Shown: positions 44,601-52,785 of the stretch, piece after piece
Layout of the letters: each line of letters begins with the position of its first letter
Numbering within the stretch: the first letter of the stretch is position 1
From: Deferrisoma camini S3R1
GTDB taxonomy: Bacteria > Desulfobacterota > Deferrisomatia > Deferrisomatales > Deferrisomataceae
Assembly (NCBI RefSeq): GCF_000526155.1
Contig: NZ_JAFN01000001.1
Span: 2,443,014-2,507,013 of the forward strand
Reading direction: 5' to 3'
DNA: 64,000 nucleotides
Made by a program: the position numbers and the translations under genes
Notes under the pieces: model-generated
What the model was told of the DNA's origin: nothing
The model's input: the letters and a program-made list of their open reading frames with translations, nothing else
Database searches by the model: none

Positions 44601-45588
44601 ACCCGCTCAGGCCCCGCTCGAGCTCCCGCACCGCCCGGGCCTCGGCCAGGAGCGCCCCGTCCCACTCGACGGCGGCCAGCTCCCGCCGCACCTCGCGGAG
44701 CCGTTCCTCCAGCTGGGCGCCGGTCCGCTCGAGGGTCCTGCGCTCCCCCACCAGGGCCTCGAGCCGGCCCATCCCGTCGGGGGGGAACGAGGGCACCGGG
44801 GGCAGCCCGGCAAGCTCGGCCGCGGCCAGGGCCCGCGCGTGCCAGTCCGGCCACGCGTGGATGAGATTGCGGACCCCCACGAGGAGCCCCCCCTTCTCCC
44901 TGCGCTCGGACTCCAGTGCCTGGAGCTCGCGCTCCAGCGAAGCGATCTCGTCGCACAGGCGGGCGTACGCCTCCGGGTCCCGCTCCAGATCCCGGACGCG
45001 GTCCCGGAGGGCCTCGATCCTCCGCAGCCCCTCGGTGATGGCGGCCTTGTGGGCCTTGCGGGTGAACAGGCCCTTGAGCTCGCCCTCCCACTCGGCCCGC
45101 ACCTGCCCGAGCCGCTGGGGGTTCTCGCCCATGGCCGCCACCGAGAGGGCGTCGGCCACCTGGTTGCTCGCAAGGGTCTCGAAGGTCTGGAGCTCGTCCA
45201 GGCTGAAAGCGAGCACGCTCTGGTACACGTCGCGGGTGGTGCTGCCCAGGAGCCGGCTCAGCTCGGCCTCGCCGCCCTGGGTGCCGTCCGCGAACACCAC
45301 CTTCACGGGCCCGCCCCGGGCGCCCTCGACGCGCTCCACCACCACGCGCTCCCCGCCCCGGAGAAACACCAGGCGCCCCTTCTTCTTGCCCCCGTGGACG
45401 CAGTCGTAGTGGTTCACGTTGGACCGGCGGTCGGGGAACCCGAACAGGATCCGCCGCACGAACGCCAACAGGGTGCTCTTGCCGGCCTCGTTGGCTCCGT
45501 GGAACACGCACAGGCCCGGCGGCAGGTCGGTGATGGACCGATCCCGAAGCGCCCCGAACCCATCGACGTGGATCTCCACCAGACGCAT
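41668..45588 (-). CDS. yhaN: SMC-like AAA ATPase of the YhaN/SbcC type with internal membrane segment
   Basis: 1306-aa ATPase with Walker [10 protein letters not shown] at residues 31-39, a YhaN-type N-terminal extension ([13 protein letters not shown]), long coiled coils on both sides, and a Walker B near 1240 ([15 protein letters not shown]). Where SbcC/Rad50 have a zinc hook, this has two hydrophobic helices at about residues 606-650 ([37 protein letters not shown]), so the coiled-coil tip may sit in the membrane. The ATG overlaps the YhaO stop (TGATG), an obligate pair. Likely a DNA-end processing complex. Confidence 0.9.
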   Translation of the reverse strand: MRLVEIHVDGFGALRDRSITDLPPGLCVFHGANEAGKSTLLAFVRRILFGFPDRRSNVNHYDCVHGGKKKGRLVFLRGGERVVVERVEGARGGPVKVVFADGTQGGEAELSRLLGSTTRDVYQSVLAFSLDELQTFETLASNQVADALSVAAMGENPQRLGQVRAEWEGELKGLFTRKAHKAAITEGLRRIEALRDRVRDLERDPEAYARLCDEIASLERELQALESERREKGGLLVGVRNLIHAWPDWHARALAAAELAGLPPVPSFPPDGMGRLEALVGERRTLERTGAQLEERLREVRRELAAVEWDGALLAEARAVRELERGLSGFEETQGQIRSLERELQDLERRLESLAREIGPGWAEPERLRRFDLSSRSREAFEGLQRSVREGRHRVEALQREREAAERARAEAVEIERQRAEAYQEIPDPPPGLDEREVQAHHSKQQHFAAALRDLPLRREELRRERDDLARFLQEVDLDWPEERIEGLTGTVTLREGVRRAQDRLARAEEALTRADLAERQARERLEEARAKALQAEERLGEAPAPPVRDEDELRQRRDLVRRLRARHGAVLRLEAEVRAGEQRLADLEESLGVRGGPDLDAGTRLPGWVWGAAGVGLVAVAGWALQSGNTALAAALAVLAAGGAVGYGLVRRHAARAAAAEQALRRRRDQVRAELEALQDRLGAARKDLADLCEAGRVPVPVTDEVLETLEAELDAWAGQLRERRMLLRAADEARAEQAEAARRLEAAEQTRAEAGRALEAARREWADWLGRNGFDPSLSPDMAVDVLRRLEAARERMRSIRSLEDRIERMEETLRADVAELNALLARLGRPPVEPERFVETVGNLLAEADRARELARQKQAARERAEEARRNRERADEALGQADERLRDARQALERAEAAWAAWVRDQGLPEGLSVDAAVDVFRRVEACQEILDRIEEGRAGLEQRKSRAAEFLRRMNEVLARLGRPPCDPGQVPGAVAALAQDLEHAQGAFQKAEGLRARIADLEGELRSLEGPLRANRSEIESLLRKAGARDEDEFRRKAEVFRRRAELEREVRIREAALANLLGDGALDMLERAYQERTAEDYRQQEAALTQELETLGDRISELHQRLGAKRRELDQLEKKEEISALRLRLAAETGALEDRARQWARLRLALFVLEKAREKYEESHRPEVLREAETTFARLTSGRYVGIRSPLGEKGALRVVAADRSELTPEQLSRGTAEQLYLSIRFGFVRRFLRGTEPLPLVFDDILVNFDPHRARAACEAIRDLADEVQILFFTCHPETVDRFRSVCPDLEVRELVAL

Positions 45589-46865
45589 CACCCCTCCTCC
45601 GGGATGAGCCGGTCCACGCACAGGGTCTCGACCTCGTCCAGGAGCTCGAGCAGGTCGTCGTCGGTCAGGTCCGGAAGGAAGCGCGACGCCCGGGGGTGGC
45701 CGAACAGCTCGTCGAGACAGGCCCGCAACGGCTCCCGCCCGCCGGCGTCGGCCCCGCGGTACTCCTGGATCAGCCGAAGGCACTCCCCCACGAAGTCGTC
45801 ACCGGAGCGGCGCCGGTCGAGGTCCACCTCGGGCCGGGTGCGCACCTCCACCCGCTCCGGCCACACGAACGGGTCCAGATCGGCCCCGGCCCGCTGGATC
45901 GACTCGAGGAGCGCGGCCGCGGTGCCGCTCCGCAGGAGCTCGCCGTGCAGGGGCCCCCGGCCGTTCAGCTCGATCCGCACCACCACCGGCCGCCCGTCGC
46001 TGCCGCGGGCCTCCTCGTCGAGCAGGGTCCCGAGCGCCTGCTCCAGGGCGGGGATGTCGGGCAGCCCCTCGATGGACAGGGCGCGGCGGCTCCAGCGCAC
46101 GGCGTCCACCGCCACGAACTCCGGGGGGGCCATCCGGCCCGTCTCGTCCACCCGCACCAGGAAGCACCCCCGGGGTCCGGCCTCGTTGGCGTGGAGCCCC
46201 TGGAGGTTGCCCGGGTACCCCACGAACGGGTCGCGCTCCGAAAGCTCGCTCCGGGTGTGGACGTGGCCGAGGGCCCAGTAGTCGAGCCCGGCCCGGCGCA
46301 GCTCGTCCAGGGTGCGGGGCACGTACTGTTCGTGCCCGGCGTGGGGGCCCACGGTGCAGTGCAGGAGCCCGATCTGGAACGGCTCGGGCCCCTCCCGCCG
46401 GATCTTCCGGGCGAACCGCTTCCCCACGACGCGGGTGGGGAAGCTCGCTCCGTGGATCCGGGCCACCGGCTCCCCCTCCTTCTCGAACCCCACCGAGGAC
46501 TCGGTCTTGCCGAACACGTGCACGGTGTCGGGCAGCCGCACCGAGTGGACCCGGGAGTCGAGGGGGTCGTGGTTGCCGTGGGCCACGTAGGCCCGGATGC
46601 CGGCCTCGGCCAGGCGCCGCATGCCGTCCCGGAACGCCAGCTGGGCCCTCAGGCTGCGATCGGCCGCGTTGTACACGTCGCCGGCCACCAGGAGGAAGTC
46701 CACCCCCGCGTCCAGGCACAGCCGGATCAGGTTCCCGAACGCCTCGAACGTGGCCCGCCGCAGCGCCTCGAACACGTGGCCGTGGGAATCGGGCAGGCCG
46801 GCGAACCCCTGGAACGCCGCGTCCAGGTGCAGGTCGGCCGCGTGGACGAACGAAAAGGCCCTCAT
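45588..46865 (-). CDS. yhaO: SbcD/YhaO-type metallophosphoesterase (DNA repair nuclease)
   Basis: 425-aa nuclease subunit of the Mre11/SbcD group. Motifs: VHAADLHLDAAF, LLVAGDVYNAADR, AYVAHGNHDPLDS, LLHCTVG, and YWALGHVHTR; the C-terminal half would dock on the ATPase. Start at 46865 is clear from the conserved first strand; ribosome site GGAGAGC. The gene is divergent from a 900-bp gap and forms a two-gene operon with yhaN. Confidence 0.9.
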   Translation of the reverse strand: MRAFSFVHAADLHLDAAFQGFAGLPDSHGHVFEALRRATFEAFGNLIRLCLDAGVDFLLVAGDVYNAADRSLRAQLAFRDGMRRLAEAGIRAYVAHGNHDPLDSRVHSVRLPDTVHVFGKTESSVGFEKEGEPVARIHGASFPTRVVGKRFARKIRREGPEPFQIGLLHCTVGPHAGHEQYVPRTLDELRRAGLDYWALGHVHTRSELSERDPFVGYPGNLQGLHANEAGPRGCFLVRVDETGRMAPPEFVAVDAVRWSRRALSIEGLPDIPALEQALGTLLDEEARGSDGRPVVVRIELNGRGPLHGELLRSGTAAALLESIQRAGADLDPFVWPERVEVRTRPEVDLDRRRSGDDFVGECLRLIQEYRGADAGGREPLRACLDELFGHPRASRFLPDLTDDDLLELLDEVETLCVDRLIPEEG

Positions 46866-47416
46866 GCTCTCCGGCCTCTGGGCCTTCGGCCCGCCGGGAG
46901 GCCGAAAGGCCGGAAGATTCGGAAGCCAAAAACCTCTCTCATCTCCTCGCTCCGCGCTCGCATCGGACGACCCGGCCCGCCAGGGTCTCGGACGCGTGGC
47001 GGGTGAGCTCGGGCGACGCCGAACTGGAGCGTTCGGCGAATCATGCTTGCAAAACAAAAGGATGCCTTTCCATTTGCAAGGATGGCTTCCCCGCGCGCCG
47101 CAACCCGCCCCCCCTCCCGCCGCACAGACAGGCCCTTTTCTCCGAACAAGAGGGCATCCTACCGGCGAATCCCAGGGATTGTCCACGGACGCAAGGACCG
47201 GATCGCCCGGAGCAAATCTTCGGACCGATCGTGAACTTGGCCCCCCGCGGCCCGAACGGGAGGGACCCACCCGACTTGCTCAGCTTGACTCGGGCCGTCC
47301 ATGGCCCTCGCCCTACGGGCATGCCTTCGGCATGTCCAATTCCGCTCTCCTGTGGAATTGTCAGGGTCCACGCCCGGTGCGATCCGGATCCGTCTCCAGA
47401 AACGGAAACCCATGAC

Positions 47417-47560
47417 CTATCCCCCTGCGACGGCGTCGCGCACCGAAACAGCGACCGAGGGGAACGAGCGCGGTACGGACCTGTCGGCCGTGACTAGCCT
47501 ACACCCCAGATGCTGGGCCAAGACCTGGAACTCGCCGTCGTACGCGGAGCAGGGGCTCTG
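47417..47560 (-). pseudogene. Remnant of a PIN-domain toxin (VapC family)
   Basis: The reading frame carries SPCSAYDGEFQVLAQHLGCRLVTADR followed in the same frame by PRSFPSVAVSVRDAV (stop at 47417). That is the C-terminal half of a PIN ribonuclease, where SAYD and VTADR hold conserved acidic residues. The N-terminal half (the first LVDTS-like Asp) is missing and the frame upstream has lost family similarity. It lies opposite and just before an intact VapBC pair, so it is a decayed toxin gene. Confidence 0.6.
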
Positions 47561-47732
47561 CCGCACGAGCCGGGCACTTCGTAGGAGCCCACTGGGACTC
47601 CCGGCCGGCCCCCAAGTCCTCGGCCTCCCGTTGCAGGGCGTACCCCCGGCCGAAGCCGAGGGGGCTGTTGCGCAGAACTCGCTCCTTGCCTGCACGTGTG
47701 CCGACCCTGTCCTTGTGGTGGAAAGGGTAGAG

Positions 47733-47758
47733 GTGTATGCTTTTGTTTGTTTCTACAC
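47733..47758 (+). promoter_or_regulatory. Putative VapB operator
   Basis: GTGTA and TACAC form an inverted repeat across the AT-rich TGCTTTTGTTTGTTTC, about 20-45 bp before the vapB start. Type II antitoxins typically bind such dyads to repress their own operon. This assignment is from position and symmetry only. Confidence 0.45.
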
Positions 47759-47778
47759 ATTGTGGAGGAGCACCCGGG

Positions 47779-47991
47779 ATGCGAACGAACATCGTGATCG
47801 ATGACGCCTTGATTCGGGAGGCCATGCGCCTCACCGGGTCTCGCACCAAACGGGAGGTCGTGGACCTCGCCCTCCGGCGGTTGGTTCGGCTCGAGCGGCA
47901 GCGCGACGTGCTGGCGCTGGAGGGCACCCTGAACTGGGAGGGGGACCTCGAGGCCCTGCGCCAAACCCGTGTCCCGAGCCCCGACGACTGA
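47779..47991 (+). CDS. vapB: VapB-type antitoxin
   Basis: 70-aa protein with an N-terminal ribbon-helix-helix (RTNIVIDDALIREAMRLTG and TKREVVDLALRRLV), then a toxin-binding tail. It would form a dimer that binds operator DNA and neutralises VapC. ATG at 47779 has GGAGGAG nine bases upstream; the longer open frame starts in the operator. Eight bp before vapC. Confidence 0.87.
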   Translation: MRTNIVIDDALIREAMRLTGSRTKREVVDLALRRLVRLERQRDVLALEGTLNWEGDLEALRQTRVPSPDD

Positions 47992-47999
47992 GGCCCATC

Positions 48000-48389
48000 G
48001 TGGCGATCCTGGTGGACACGTCGGTGTGGATCGACCTGTTCCGGGCCCGCCCCCTTGCCCACGTGGACAAGCTCAAACGGCTTCTGGGCGAGGAGGAGAT
48101 CCTCCTGGGAGACCTCATCCTCGCCGAGATCCTCCAAGGGGTCCGAACGGATCAAGATGTTCGGCGCGTCGAGCACGCGTTCCGGGCTTATGCCGTCGTC
48201 CCCCTCGTGGGCGAGGCCATTGCTCGGAAGAGCGCCGGCCACTATCGGATCCTTCGCCGCCAGGGGATCACGGTTCGCAAGACCATCGACTGCATCATTG
48301 CCACGTGGTGCATCGAGAACCGCGTCCCCCTTCTCCACAACGATCGGGACTTTCACGCCTTTGCTCGGCTAGGACTCGTGGAGGTCTGA
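48000..48389 (+). CDS. vapC: VapC-type PIN-domain ribonuclease toxin
   Basis: 129-aa PIN toxin with the four acidic positions: D6 (ILVDTSVWID), E43 in LAEILQG, D97 in KTIDCIIA and the HNDRDF pair near 115. VapC enzymes cleave tRNA or rRNA. GTG at 48000 is the first start; no strong ribosome site, so it is likely coupled to vapB. GC and codon use look similar to the neighbours. Confidence 0.88.
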   Translation: MAILVDTSVWIDLFRARPLAHVDKLKRLLGEEEILLGDLILAEILQGVRTDQDVRRVEHAFRAYAVVPLVGEAIARKSAGHYRILRRQGITVRKTIDCIIATWCIENRVPLLHNDRDFHAFARLGLVEV

Positions 48390-48404
48390 CGGCCCCCGCA
48401 CCCA

Positions 48405-48497
48405 TCACCCCATGACTCCGATCAGTAAAAACCAGCTCCCCCGCGCCTTCTGCCGCCTGCGCTGCCGCTTCACCCGGTACCTGCCCACAGGGGCCAT
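48405..48497 (-). CDS. Short basic ORF (30 aa), uncertain
   Basis: ATG at 48497 is preceded by AAGGAGG at perfect spacing. The peptide (MAPVGRYRVKRQRRRQKARG, then SWFLLIGVMG) is strongly basic followed by a hydrophobic tail. It lies antisense just beyond vapC. The ribosome site is the main support; no family is recognised, and it could be a chance ORF or part of the decayed insertion nearby. Confidence 0.3.
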   Translation of the reverse strand: MAPVGRYRVKRQRRRQKARGSWFLLIGVMG

Positions 48498-48648
48498 GCC
48501 AGCCTCCTTCGCGACACAACAACGGGTTCCTCAAGTCGGTTCGGAGGATGCCAGGCCCCGCGGTCAGCCCGAACAGAAGCGGTTTATAGGGCGCTTACCG
48601 ATGAGCAGTATGGGGCAGGGCCCTGGGGGACGCTGGTGCCTCGTTGCG

Positions 48649-48840
48649 TCAAGCTCCTGAACCCTCCTGGGCGTGGTACCTCATCCACAGGCTGCCCCGG
48701 GAGCTGTCGAGAGCCCATCCCATCAACACCACATGCCCGCTCCACCGGCACCTGCGCAACTCATCCACACCGCTCACCACTCCGGTCCGGACGGGGTTCA
48801 GATGAATGTGGGCTCGCGACGCGAAAACACGTCCATGCGG
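48649..48840 (-). pseudogene. Remnant of a REP-associated (Y1-type) transposase
   Basis: The frame reads RAHIHLNPVRTGVVSGVDEL and then RRCRWSGHVVLMGWA, the central part of the Y1-family RAYT transposases (normally YIHLNPVRAG...YPWSGH). The catalytic HUH motif and the N-terminal part are absent, and the frame stops at 48649. RAYTs mobilise REP-type palindromes, which is relevant to the palindromic elements in this window, although no copy adjoins it. Confidence 0.65.
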
Positions 48841-48900
48841 AACCCCCTGGATCTACCCCCTCATCCCCGTTCGGCTGCGAACACGATCGGCGGTGGGCGC

Positions 48901-48945
48901 AAAAAACGGCCACCCGGTGCGCAGCAGCACCCCAGTGGCCGTTTC
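48901..48945 (-). terminator. Intrinsic terminator downstream of yeiH
   Basis: Minus-strand hairpin ACGGCCAC...GTGGCCGT with an inner GGTGC/GCACC pair, followed by TTTTTT. It lies 230 bp past the yeiH stop, so the yeiH transcript has a long 3' region in which no gene was recognised. Confidence 0.75.
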
Positions 48946-49176
48946 GTTCGATCCGTGCCGTCCCCGCCCTGTCGCCCCGCCATGGATCCCCTCCGTGTGA
49001 ATGGCGGTTCGCTATGGTACGGGAAACCCCGCGGGTCCGGCAACCTCGGGGGAAACCGAAACGGGGAATGGCGGTCGGATCCTGTCCGGAGAAGAAGGCG
49101 AAACGGCCGGCCCCTGGCGGAGGCCCGCCGGGAGATCGACCGTCTGTCCCGAAACTCCGTTGTGCGTCGGGGATCG

Positions 49177-50115
49177 CTACCGGATCACCCCCTCCACGAT
49201 GGCGACCAGGGTGCCGGAGCCCACCACCAGCCACAGGAGAAGCCCGTGGGCCAGGGGCCGGGTGCCGATGGCCCGGAGCATGTCCCGGTCCACGGCCGCC
49301 CCGATCAGGAACAGGGTCACCACGAGGGCCCGGCGGGCCATGCCGAAGAGCCCTCCCCACAGGAACCCCAGTTGAGGAAGGGCGGTGCGAAGGGCGGAGG
49401 CGGCCAGGAACGCCAGGATGAACCAGGGGAACCGGGCCCGGCCGCCGCCACGCCGCACCCACGCCAGCCCCAACGTGGCCGGCACGATCCAGGCGGCGCG
49501 GGCGAGCTTCACGGTGGTGGCCAGGCCGAGGGCTGCCCTGCCGTAGGCCGCGCTGGCGCCGACCACGCTGCTGGTGTCGTGGATGGCCAGCGCCGCCCAC
49601 AGACCGAACTGGCGCTGGGTCAACCCCAGGGCGTGGCCCAGGGGCGGGAACACCAGCAGCGCCACGGCGTTCAGACCGAACACCGTGGCGAGCGACACCG
49701 CGATGTCCTCGCCCTCGGCCTCGATCAGCGGGGCCACCGCCGCGATCGCGCTGCCGCCGCAGATGGCGGTCCCCACCGAGATGAGCGCCGCGGTGCTCGC
49801 CCGGACCCGGAGGAACCGGCCGAACGCCAGGCCGATCGCCACCGTGGCCAGGATGCCCACCACCGTGTAGCCGAGCCCGGCCCGGCCGGTCTGCCACACC
49901 TGTCCGATGCCCAGGCCGAACCCCAGGCCGGCCACCGACAGCTGAAGCAGTCGCTTGCTCGCCTTGGCCGTGAGGTCGTGCCACGGGTTCCCCACGGCCA
50001 GCCCGACGACGAGCCCCGCGCCGAGCGCCACGGCCGGGGAAACCCACGGCAGGCACGAGGCCAACAGCAGTGCCACGAAAATCGCCTGTCGAATCTGCGA
50101 GCCTTTTGGGTCCAT
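49177..50115 (-). CDS. yeiH: YeiH-family putative sulfate exporter
   Basis: 312-aa integral membrane protein of the UPF0324/YeiH family with about nine helices. Typical stretches are VGTAICGGSAIAAVAPLI, GLTQRQFGLWAALAIHDTSSVVGA and LFLIGAAVDRD. Members are proposed sulfate or sulfur-anion exporters, on modest evidence. ATG at 50115 has AAGGGGAG close upstream. Divergent from a LysR regulator, the classic YeiH-YeiE arrangement. Confidence 0.85.
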   Translation of the reverse strand: MDPKGSQIRQAIFVALLLASCLPWVSPAVALGAGLVVGLAVGNPWHDLTAKASKRLLQLSVAGLGFGLGIGQVWQTGRAGLGYTVVGILATVAIGLAFGRFLRVRASTAALISVGTAICGGSAIAAVAPLIEAEGEDIAVSLATVFGLNAVALLVFPPLGHALGLTQRQFGLWAALAIHDTSSVVGASAAYGRAALGLATTVKLARAAWIVPATLGLAWVRRGGGRARFPWFILAFLAASALRTALPQLGFLWGGLFGMARRALVVTLFLIGAAVDRDMLRAIGTRPLAHGLLLWLVVGSGTLVAIVEGVIR

Positions 50116-50219
50116 GACTCCCCTTCGATGACGGTCTCGCCCCTGGGACGGGGCCGGTGGGTCGTGGATGGGGGGGGCGGCCGCCACCCCATGACGGGCC
50201 GTACGCCCGGGAGGATAGG

Positions 50220-50290
50220 CAGGACCAACAAACAATACAAATTCATAATTCTTTACGTTCATATCTATTCAAGTGATATACTCCGGCGCC
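50220..50290. promoter_or_regulatory. Divergent yeiH/LysR promoter region
   Basis: AT-rich island between the two divergent genes. On the plus strand TATACT (50277-50282) with TTTACG (50252-50257) gives a transcription start almost at the LysR ATG (50291). On the minus strand TTGAAT near 50270-50265 with TATGAA-like sequence could serve yeiH. Repeated TTCATA elements (50242, 50259) may be the regulator's site. Confidence 0.5.
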
Positions 50291-51241
50291 ATGAACATCA
50301 CCCTTCGTCAGCTCGAGGTCTTCTGCGCCGTGGCCGACCACGGCAGCGTCACCCGCGCGGGAGAGTTCCTGGGACTCACCCAGTCGGCGGTCAGCGCCTC
50401 CCTCGCCCAGCTGGAGCGCCAACTGGGGGGGCCGCTGTTCGACCGTCGGGGCCGGACCCTCCGGATCAACGAGCGGGGACGGGTCCTGCTGCCCGAGGCC
50501 CGCCGGGTGCTGGCCCAGGTCTCGGACCTGGTGAACCTCCTGTCGCCGGACGGGGGAGACCTGGTGGGGGCGCTGCGGGTCGGGTCGAGCACCACCATCG
50601 GCAACTACGTGATGCCCTTTTGGATCGCGGCGTTCCGCAGGCTCCACCCCCGGGTCACGATCCAGCAGATCGTGGCCAACGGCCACGCCATCGAAACCGC
50701 TGTCCTGGAGGGGATGCTGGACCTGGGGTTCATCGAGGGGCCGCCCCGCGCCGGCGGAGCGGAGGTGGAGCCGTGGCTCCCGGACGAGCTAGTGGTGTTC
50801 GCCGGCCCCACCCATCCCCTGGCCGGGGCCGAGGTAACGCCCGAGGCCCTCGTGTCACCGGGCTGGATCATGCGGGAGCACGGGTCCGGCACCCGGCAGG
50901 TGTTCGAGCGGGCCCTGAGGGAGTGGGTGCCCGAGTTCGAGATCGCCCTCGAGCTGGGGCACACCGAGGCGATCAAGCGGGCGGTGGAGGCGGGGCTGGG
51001 AATCGGGTGCCTGTCGCGGCTGGCCGTGGAGAGGGAGCTCCAACAGGGGTGGCTGGCCCCGGTGCACGCCCCGTTTCTCGACCTGCGCCGCCAGTTCCTC
51101 CTGATCCAGCGCAGGGGTCGTCACGTCACCCGGGTGCTCGGGGCGTTCCGGGAGTTCCTCCGAAACGGCGCCCCGGAGGCCCCTCCTGATACCAAGTTGC
51201 GTTCAAAGACATCAGGCCCCTTGTCCCGGTCCCCCGGATAG
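50291..51241 (+). CDS. yeiE: LysR-family transcriptional regulator (YeiE/CysB-like)
   Basis: 316 aa. Winged helix at residues 1-60 (LRQLEVFCAVADHGSVTRAG, LTQSAVSASLAQLERQLGGPLFDR), then a two-lobe effector domain with GSSTTIGNYVMP, GFIEGP, VFAGPTHPL and the GLGIGCLSR hinge. It probably controls the divergent yeiH. No ribosome site precedes ATG 50291, and the -10 lies 8 bp upstream, which suggests a leaderless message; GTG at 50273 is the alternative. The final ~17 residues are encoded by a 79-bp palindromic element. Confidence 0.88.
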   Translation: MNITLRQLEVFCAVADHGSVTRAGEFLGLTQSAVSASLAQLERQLGGPLFDRRGRTLRINERGRVLLPEARRVLAQVSDLVNLLSPDGGDLVGALRVGSSTTIGNYVMPFWIAAFRRLHPRVTIQQIVANGHAIETAVLEGMLDLGFIEGPPRAGGAEVEPWLPDELVVFAGPTHPLAGAEVTPEALVSPGWIMREHGSGTRQVFERALREWVPEFEIALELGHTEAIKRAVEAGLGIGCLSRLAVERELQQGWLAPVHAPFLDLRRQFLLIQRRGRHVTRVLGAFREFLRNGAPEAPPDTKLRSKTSGPLSRSPG

Positions 51242-51267
51242 CTTTTGGTTTGAACGCAACTTGGTAT
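51189..51267. mobile_element. MITE-like palindrome with 19-bp perfect terminal inverted repeats
   Basis: ATACCAAGTTGCGTTCAAA (51189-51207) is repeated exactly inverted at 51249-51267 around 41 bp. The element overlaps the 3' end of the LysR gene, giving it a foreign C-terminus and stop, and lies just before the convergent arsS-type gene. It has no coding capacity, so it must be moved in trans. No flanking target duplication is obvious. Confidence 0.8.
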
Positions 51268-51324
51268 GAGGTGGTGTCCCGAGGTTCGGTTTCTCCGGCC
51301 TGCCTAGGCCGCGATGGCGCCGCC

Positions 51325-52287
51325 TCAGGTGAAGCCGGAGCCGGCCGTGCAGGCGTAGCAGTGATCGGCTGCAGCGACGGGGGTGCCGGCCGGCGGGGGG
51401 CCCTCGCACTCCGAGACGTGGCGGGGTCGGCCGCCCAGGGGGAGGCCCGCGGCCAGGTGGAAGTCGCAGTCGTAGAGCACCCCGTCCCAGGCCACGGAGA
51501 GCTGGGTGCGACACATGAGGCCGCCCACGGTGGCGGGGTTGAAGGCCTGGGCGAGCTTCTCGAGGTACCCGGCCAGGTTGCCGGACTCCTCGAGCCAGCG
51601 GCGGTACCGGCCCAGGGGCACGTTGGCAAAGGAGTAGAGGTGGGAGAACACGATCCCCCAGCGCCGAGCCAGGTCGCGCCGGAACCGCTCCTCGGCCCGG
51701 CACTGATTGGGCGGCAGGAACGCGCCGGCCGGGTTCGACACCAGGTCGAGCTCGAGCCCGGTGCCCTCCACCCCGTAGCCCAGTTCGTTGAGCCGCCGGA
51801 GCATGTCGAGGCTCTGCTCCCACACCCCGGCCCCCCGCTGGGCGTCGGTCTGGGCCCGGCTCACCGAGGGGAACGAGGTGACGATCACCACGCCCAGGTC
51901 CCGGAGCCGCCCCCAGAACTCCGGGCCCCGCTCCCGCAGGGCCGTGAGGTTCGAGCGCAGGATCAGCCGGGGGGTGTGGGGCCGGAGGGCCGCGAGCAGG
52001 TCCAGGATGTCGGGCACCAGCTCGGGGGCTCCGCCCGTGACGTCGACGGCAGCGAACCCGGCCCGGGCCGCGAACCGGACCACCTCGTCCATGGTCTCGG
52101 GGCCCATGACCTCGGGACGGCCGGGCCCGGCCTCCAGGTGGCAGTGGCGGCACGCCTGGTTGCACAGGCGCCCCACGTTCACCTGCAGGGCCGTCGTCTC
52201 CCCCCGCGTCAGCTCCAGGCCGTGCCGCCGCAGCACCGACGCGAACGGCTCGACCGCGCCCGGCTCCACCGTCACCGCCTCGCTCAC
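51325..52287 (-). CDS. arsS: Arsenosugar-type radical SAM protein (ArsS-like)
   Basis: 320-aa radical SAM enzyme with the cluster motif CNQACRHCHLEAGP near residue 48, then TGGAPELVPD (SAM contact) and a C-terminal region with CDFHLAAGLPLGG and a terminal CYAC, as in the ArsS/DUF3641 family. ArsS inserts the 5'-deoxyadenosyl group to form arsenosugars. GTG at 52287 overlaps the stop of the peroxidase-like gene (GTGA). No arsenic methyltransferase lies nearby, so the arsenic role is from family naming only. Confidence 0.82.
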   Translation of the reverse strand: MSEAVTVEPGAVEPFASVLRRHGLELTRGETTALQVNVGRLCNQACRHCHLEAGPGRPEVMGPETMDEVVRFAARAGFAAVDVTGGAPELVPDILDLLAALRPHTPRLILRSNLTALRERGPEFWGRLRDLGVVIVTSFPSVSRAQTDAQRGAGVWEQSLDMLRRLNELGYGVEGTGLELDLVSNPAGAFLPPNQCRAEERFRRDLARRWGIVFSHLYSFANVPLGRYRRWLEESGNLAGYLEKLAQAFNPATVGGLMCRTQLSVAWDGVLYDCDFHLAAGLPLGGRPRHVSECEGPPPAGTPVAAADHCYACTAGSGFT

Positions 52288-52616
52288 AGGGAGATCTTCT
52301 CCACCACGTTCTGCATCTGAACGCCGTGGACCAGCGAGGCGCCGCCCCGGATCGCCACGGCCACGTGCACGGCCTCGGCCATCTCGCCGGGGGTCGCCCC
52401 CTTCTCCAGGCTGGCCCGGGTGTAGGCGTCGATGCAGTAGGGGCATTGGACCGCGTGGGCCACGGCCAGGGCGATCAGGGCCTTCTCCCGCTCGGTCAGC
52501 TCGCCCTCGGCGAACACGGCCTGGTAGTACTCGAAGAACTTCTGGGTGATCTCGGGGGCGTCTTTGCCCGCCTCGGGGAACTTCGCCAGATCCTTGGGGT
52601 CGTAGTAGGTGTCCAT
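52284..52616 (-). CDS. AhpD/carboxymuconolactone decarboxylase-like protein
   Basis: 110-aa helical protein with the redox CPYC motif (HAVQCPYCIDAYTRASLE) of the AhpD/CMD family. Versions co-encoded with ArsS are annotated as arsenosugar biosynthesis-associated peroxidase-like proteins, and the coupled arrangement here matches. It presumably handles peroxide or a thiol step. ATG at 52616 has only a weak GAGAG. Confidence 0.85.
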   Translation of the reverse strand: MDTYYDPKDLAKFPEAGKDAPEITQKFFEYYQAVFAEGELTEREKALIALAVAHAVQCPYCIDAYTRASLEKGATPGEMAEAVHVAVAIRGGASLVHGVQMQNVVEKISL

Positions 52617-52629
52617 GGCGTGCGCTCTC

Positions 52630-52680
52630 GGCTAGAAAGCTGGAAGGCTAGAAGGCTGGAAAGCTGAAAAGCTGGGAAGC
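52630..52680. repeat. GCTAGAAAG/GCTGGAAAG tandem repeats
   Basis: Six or more nine-base units of type GCT(A/G)(G)AA(A/G)G in tandem. The same family occurs at 16080-16110, 55055-55085, 55608-55640 and, inverted, 55828-55862. The 52617-52785 gap contains no gene otherwise. Confidence 0.85.
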
Positions 52681-52785
52681 TCCGGGCCTCGGGTTTGGGT
52701 CCTCGCTCCGTTCGTCGCGCCCCTCCACCGTGCCTTACACCGAGAGACAACGTACCTTTTTTCGAGCCGCTGGCAACCCTGGGGA

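Larger units (their letters stand above)
46866..47778. other. 913-bp gap without an intact gene
   Basis: Upstream of yhaO is a GGCCTTCGGCCC/GGCCGAAAGGCC hairpin pair (46880-46915). A palindromic stretch TTGCAAAACAAAAGG...CATTTGCAAGG occupies about 47046-47082. CGGGCATGCCTTCGGCATG and CCAATTCC...GGAATTG are small hairpins at 47317-47367. The only protein-like signal is a broken PIN fragment on the minus strand at 47417-47560. Codon patterns elsewhere are not gene-like. Confidence 0.7.

Noticed and set aside
41737-46281. 1514-codon open frame on the plus strand opposite yhaN/yhaO
   Set aside because: It is a GC-rich antisense shadow, full of Leu/Gly/Arg/His repeats with no domain, opposite a clearly recognisable gene pair.
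48861-48983. 40-aa minus-strand ORF with a GGAGG upstream, spanning the yeiH terminator
   Set aside because: It reads through the terminator hairpin, is Gly/Arg/Pro-rich and shows no similarity; likely chance.
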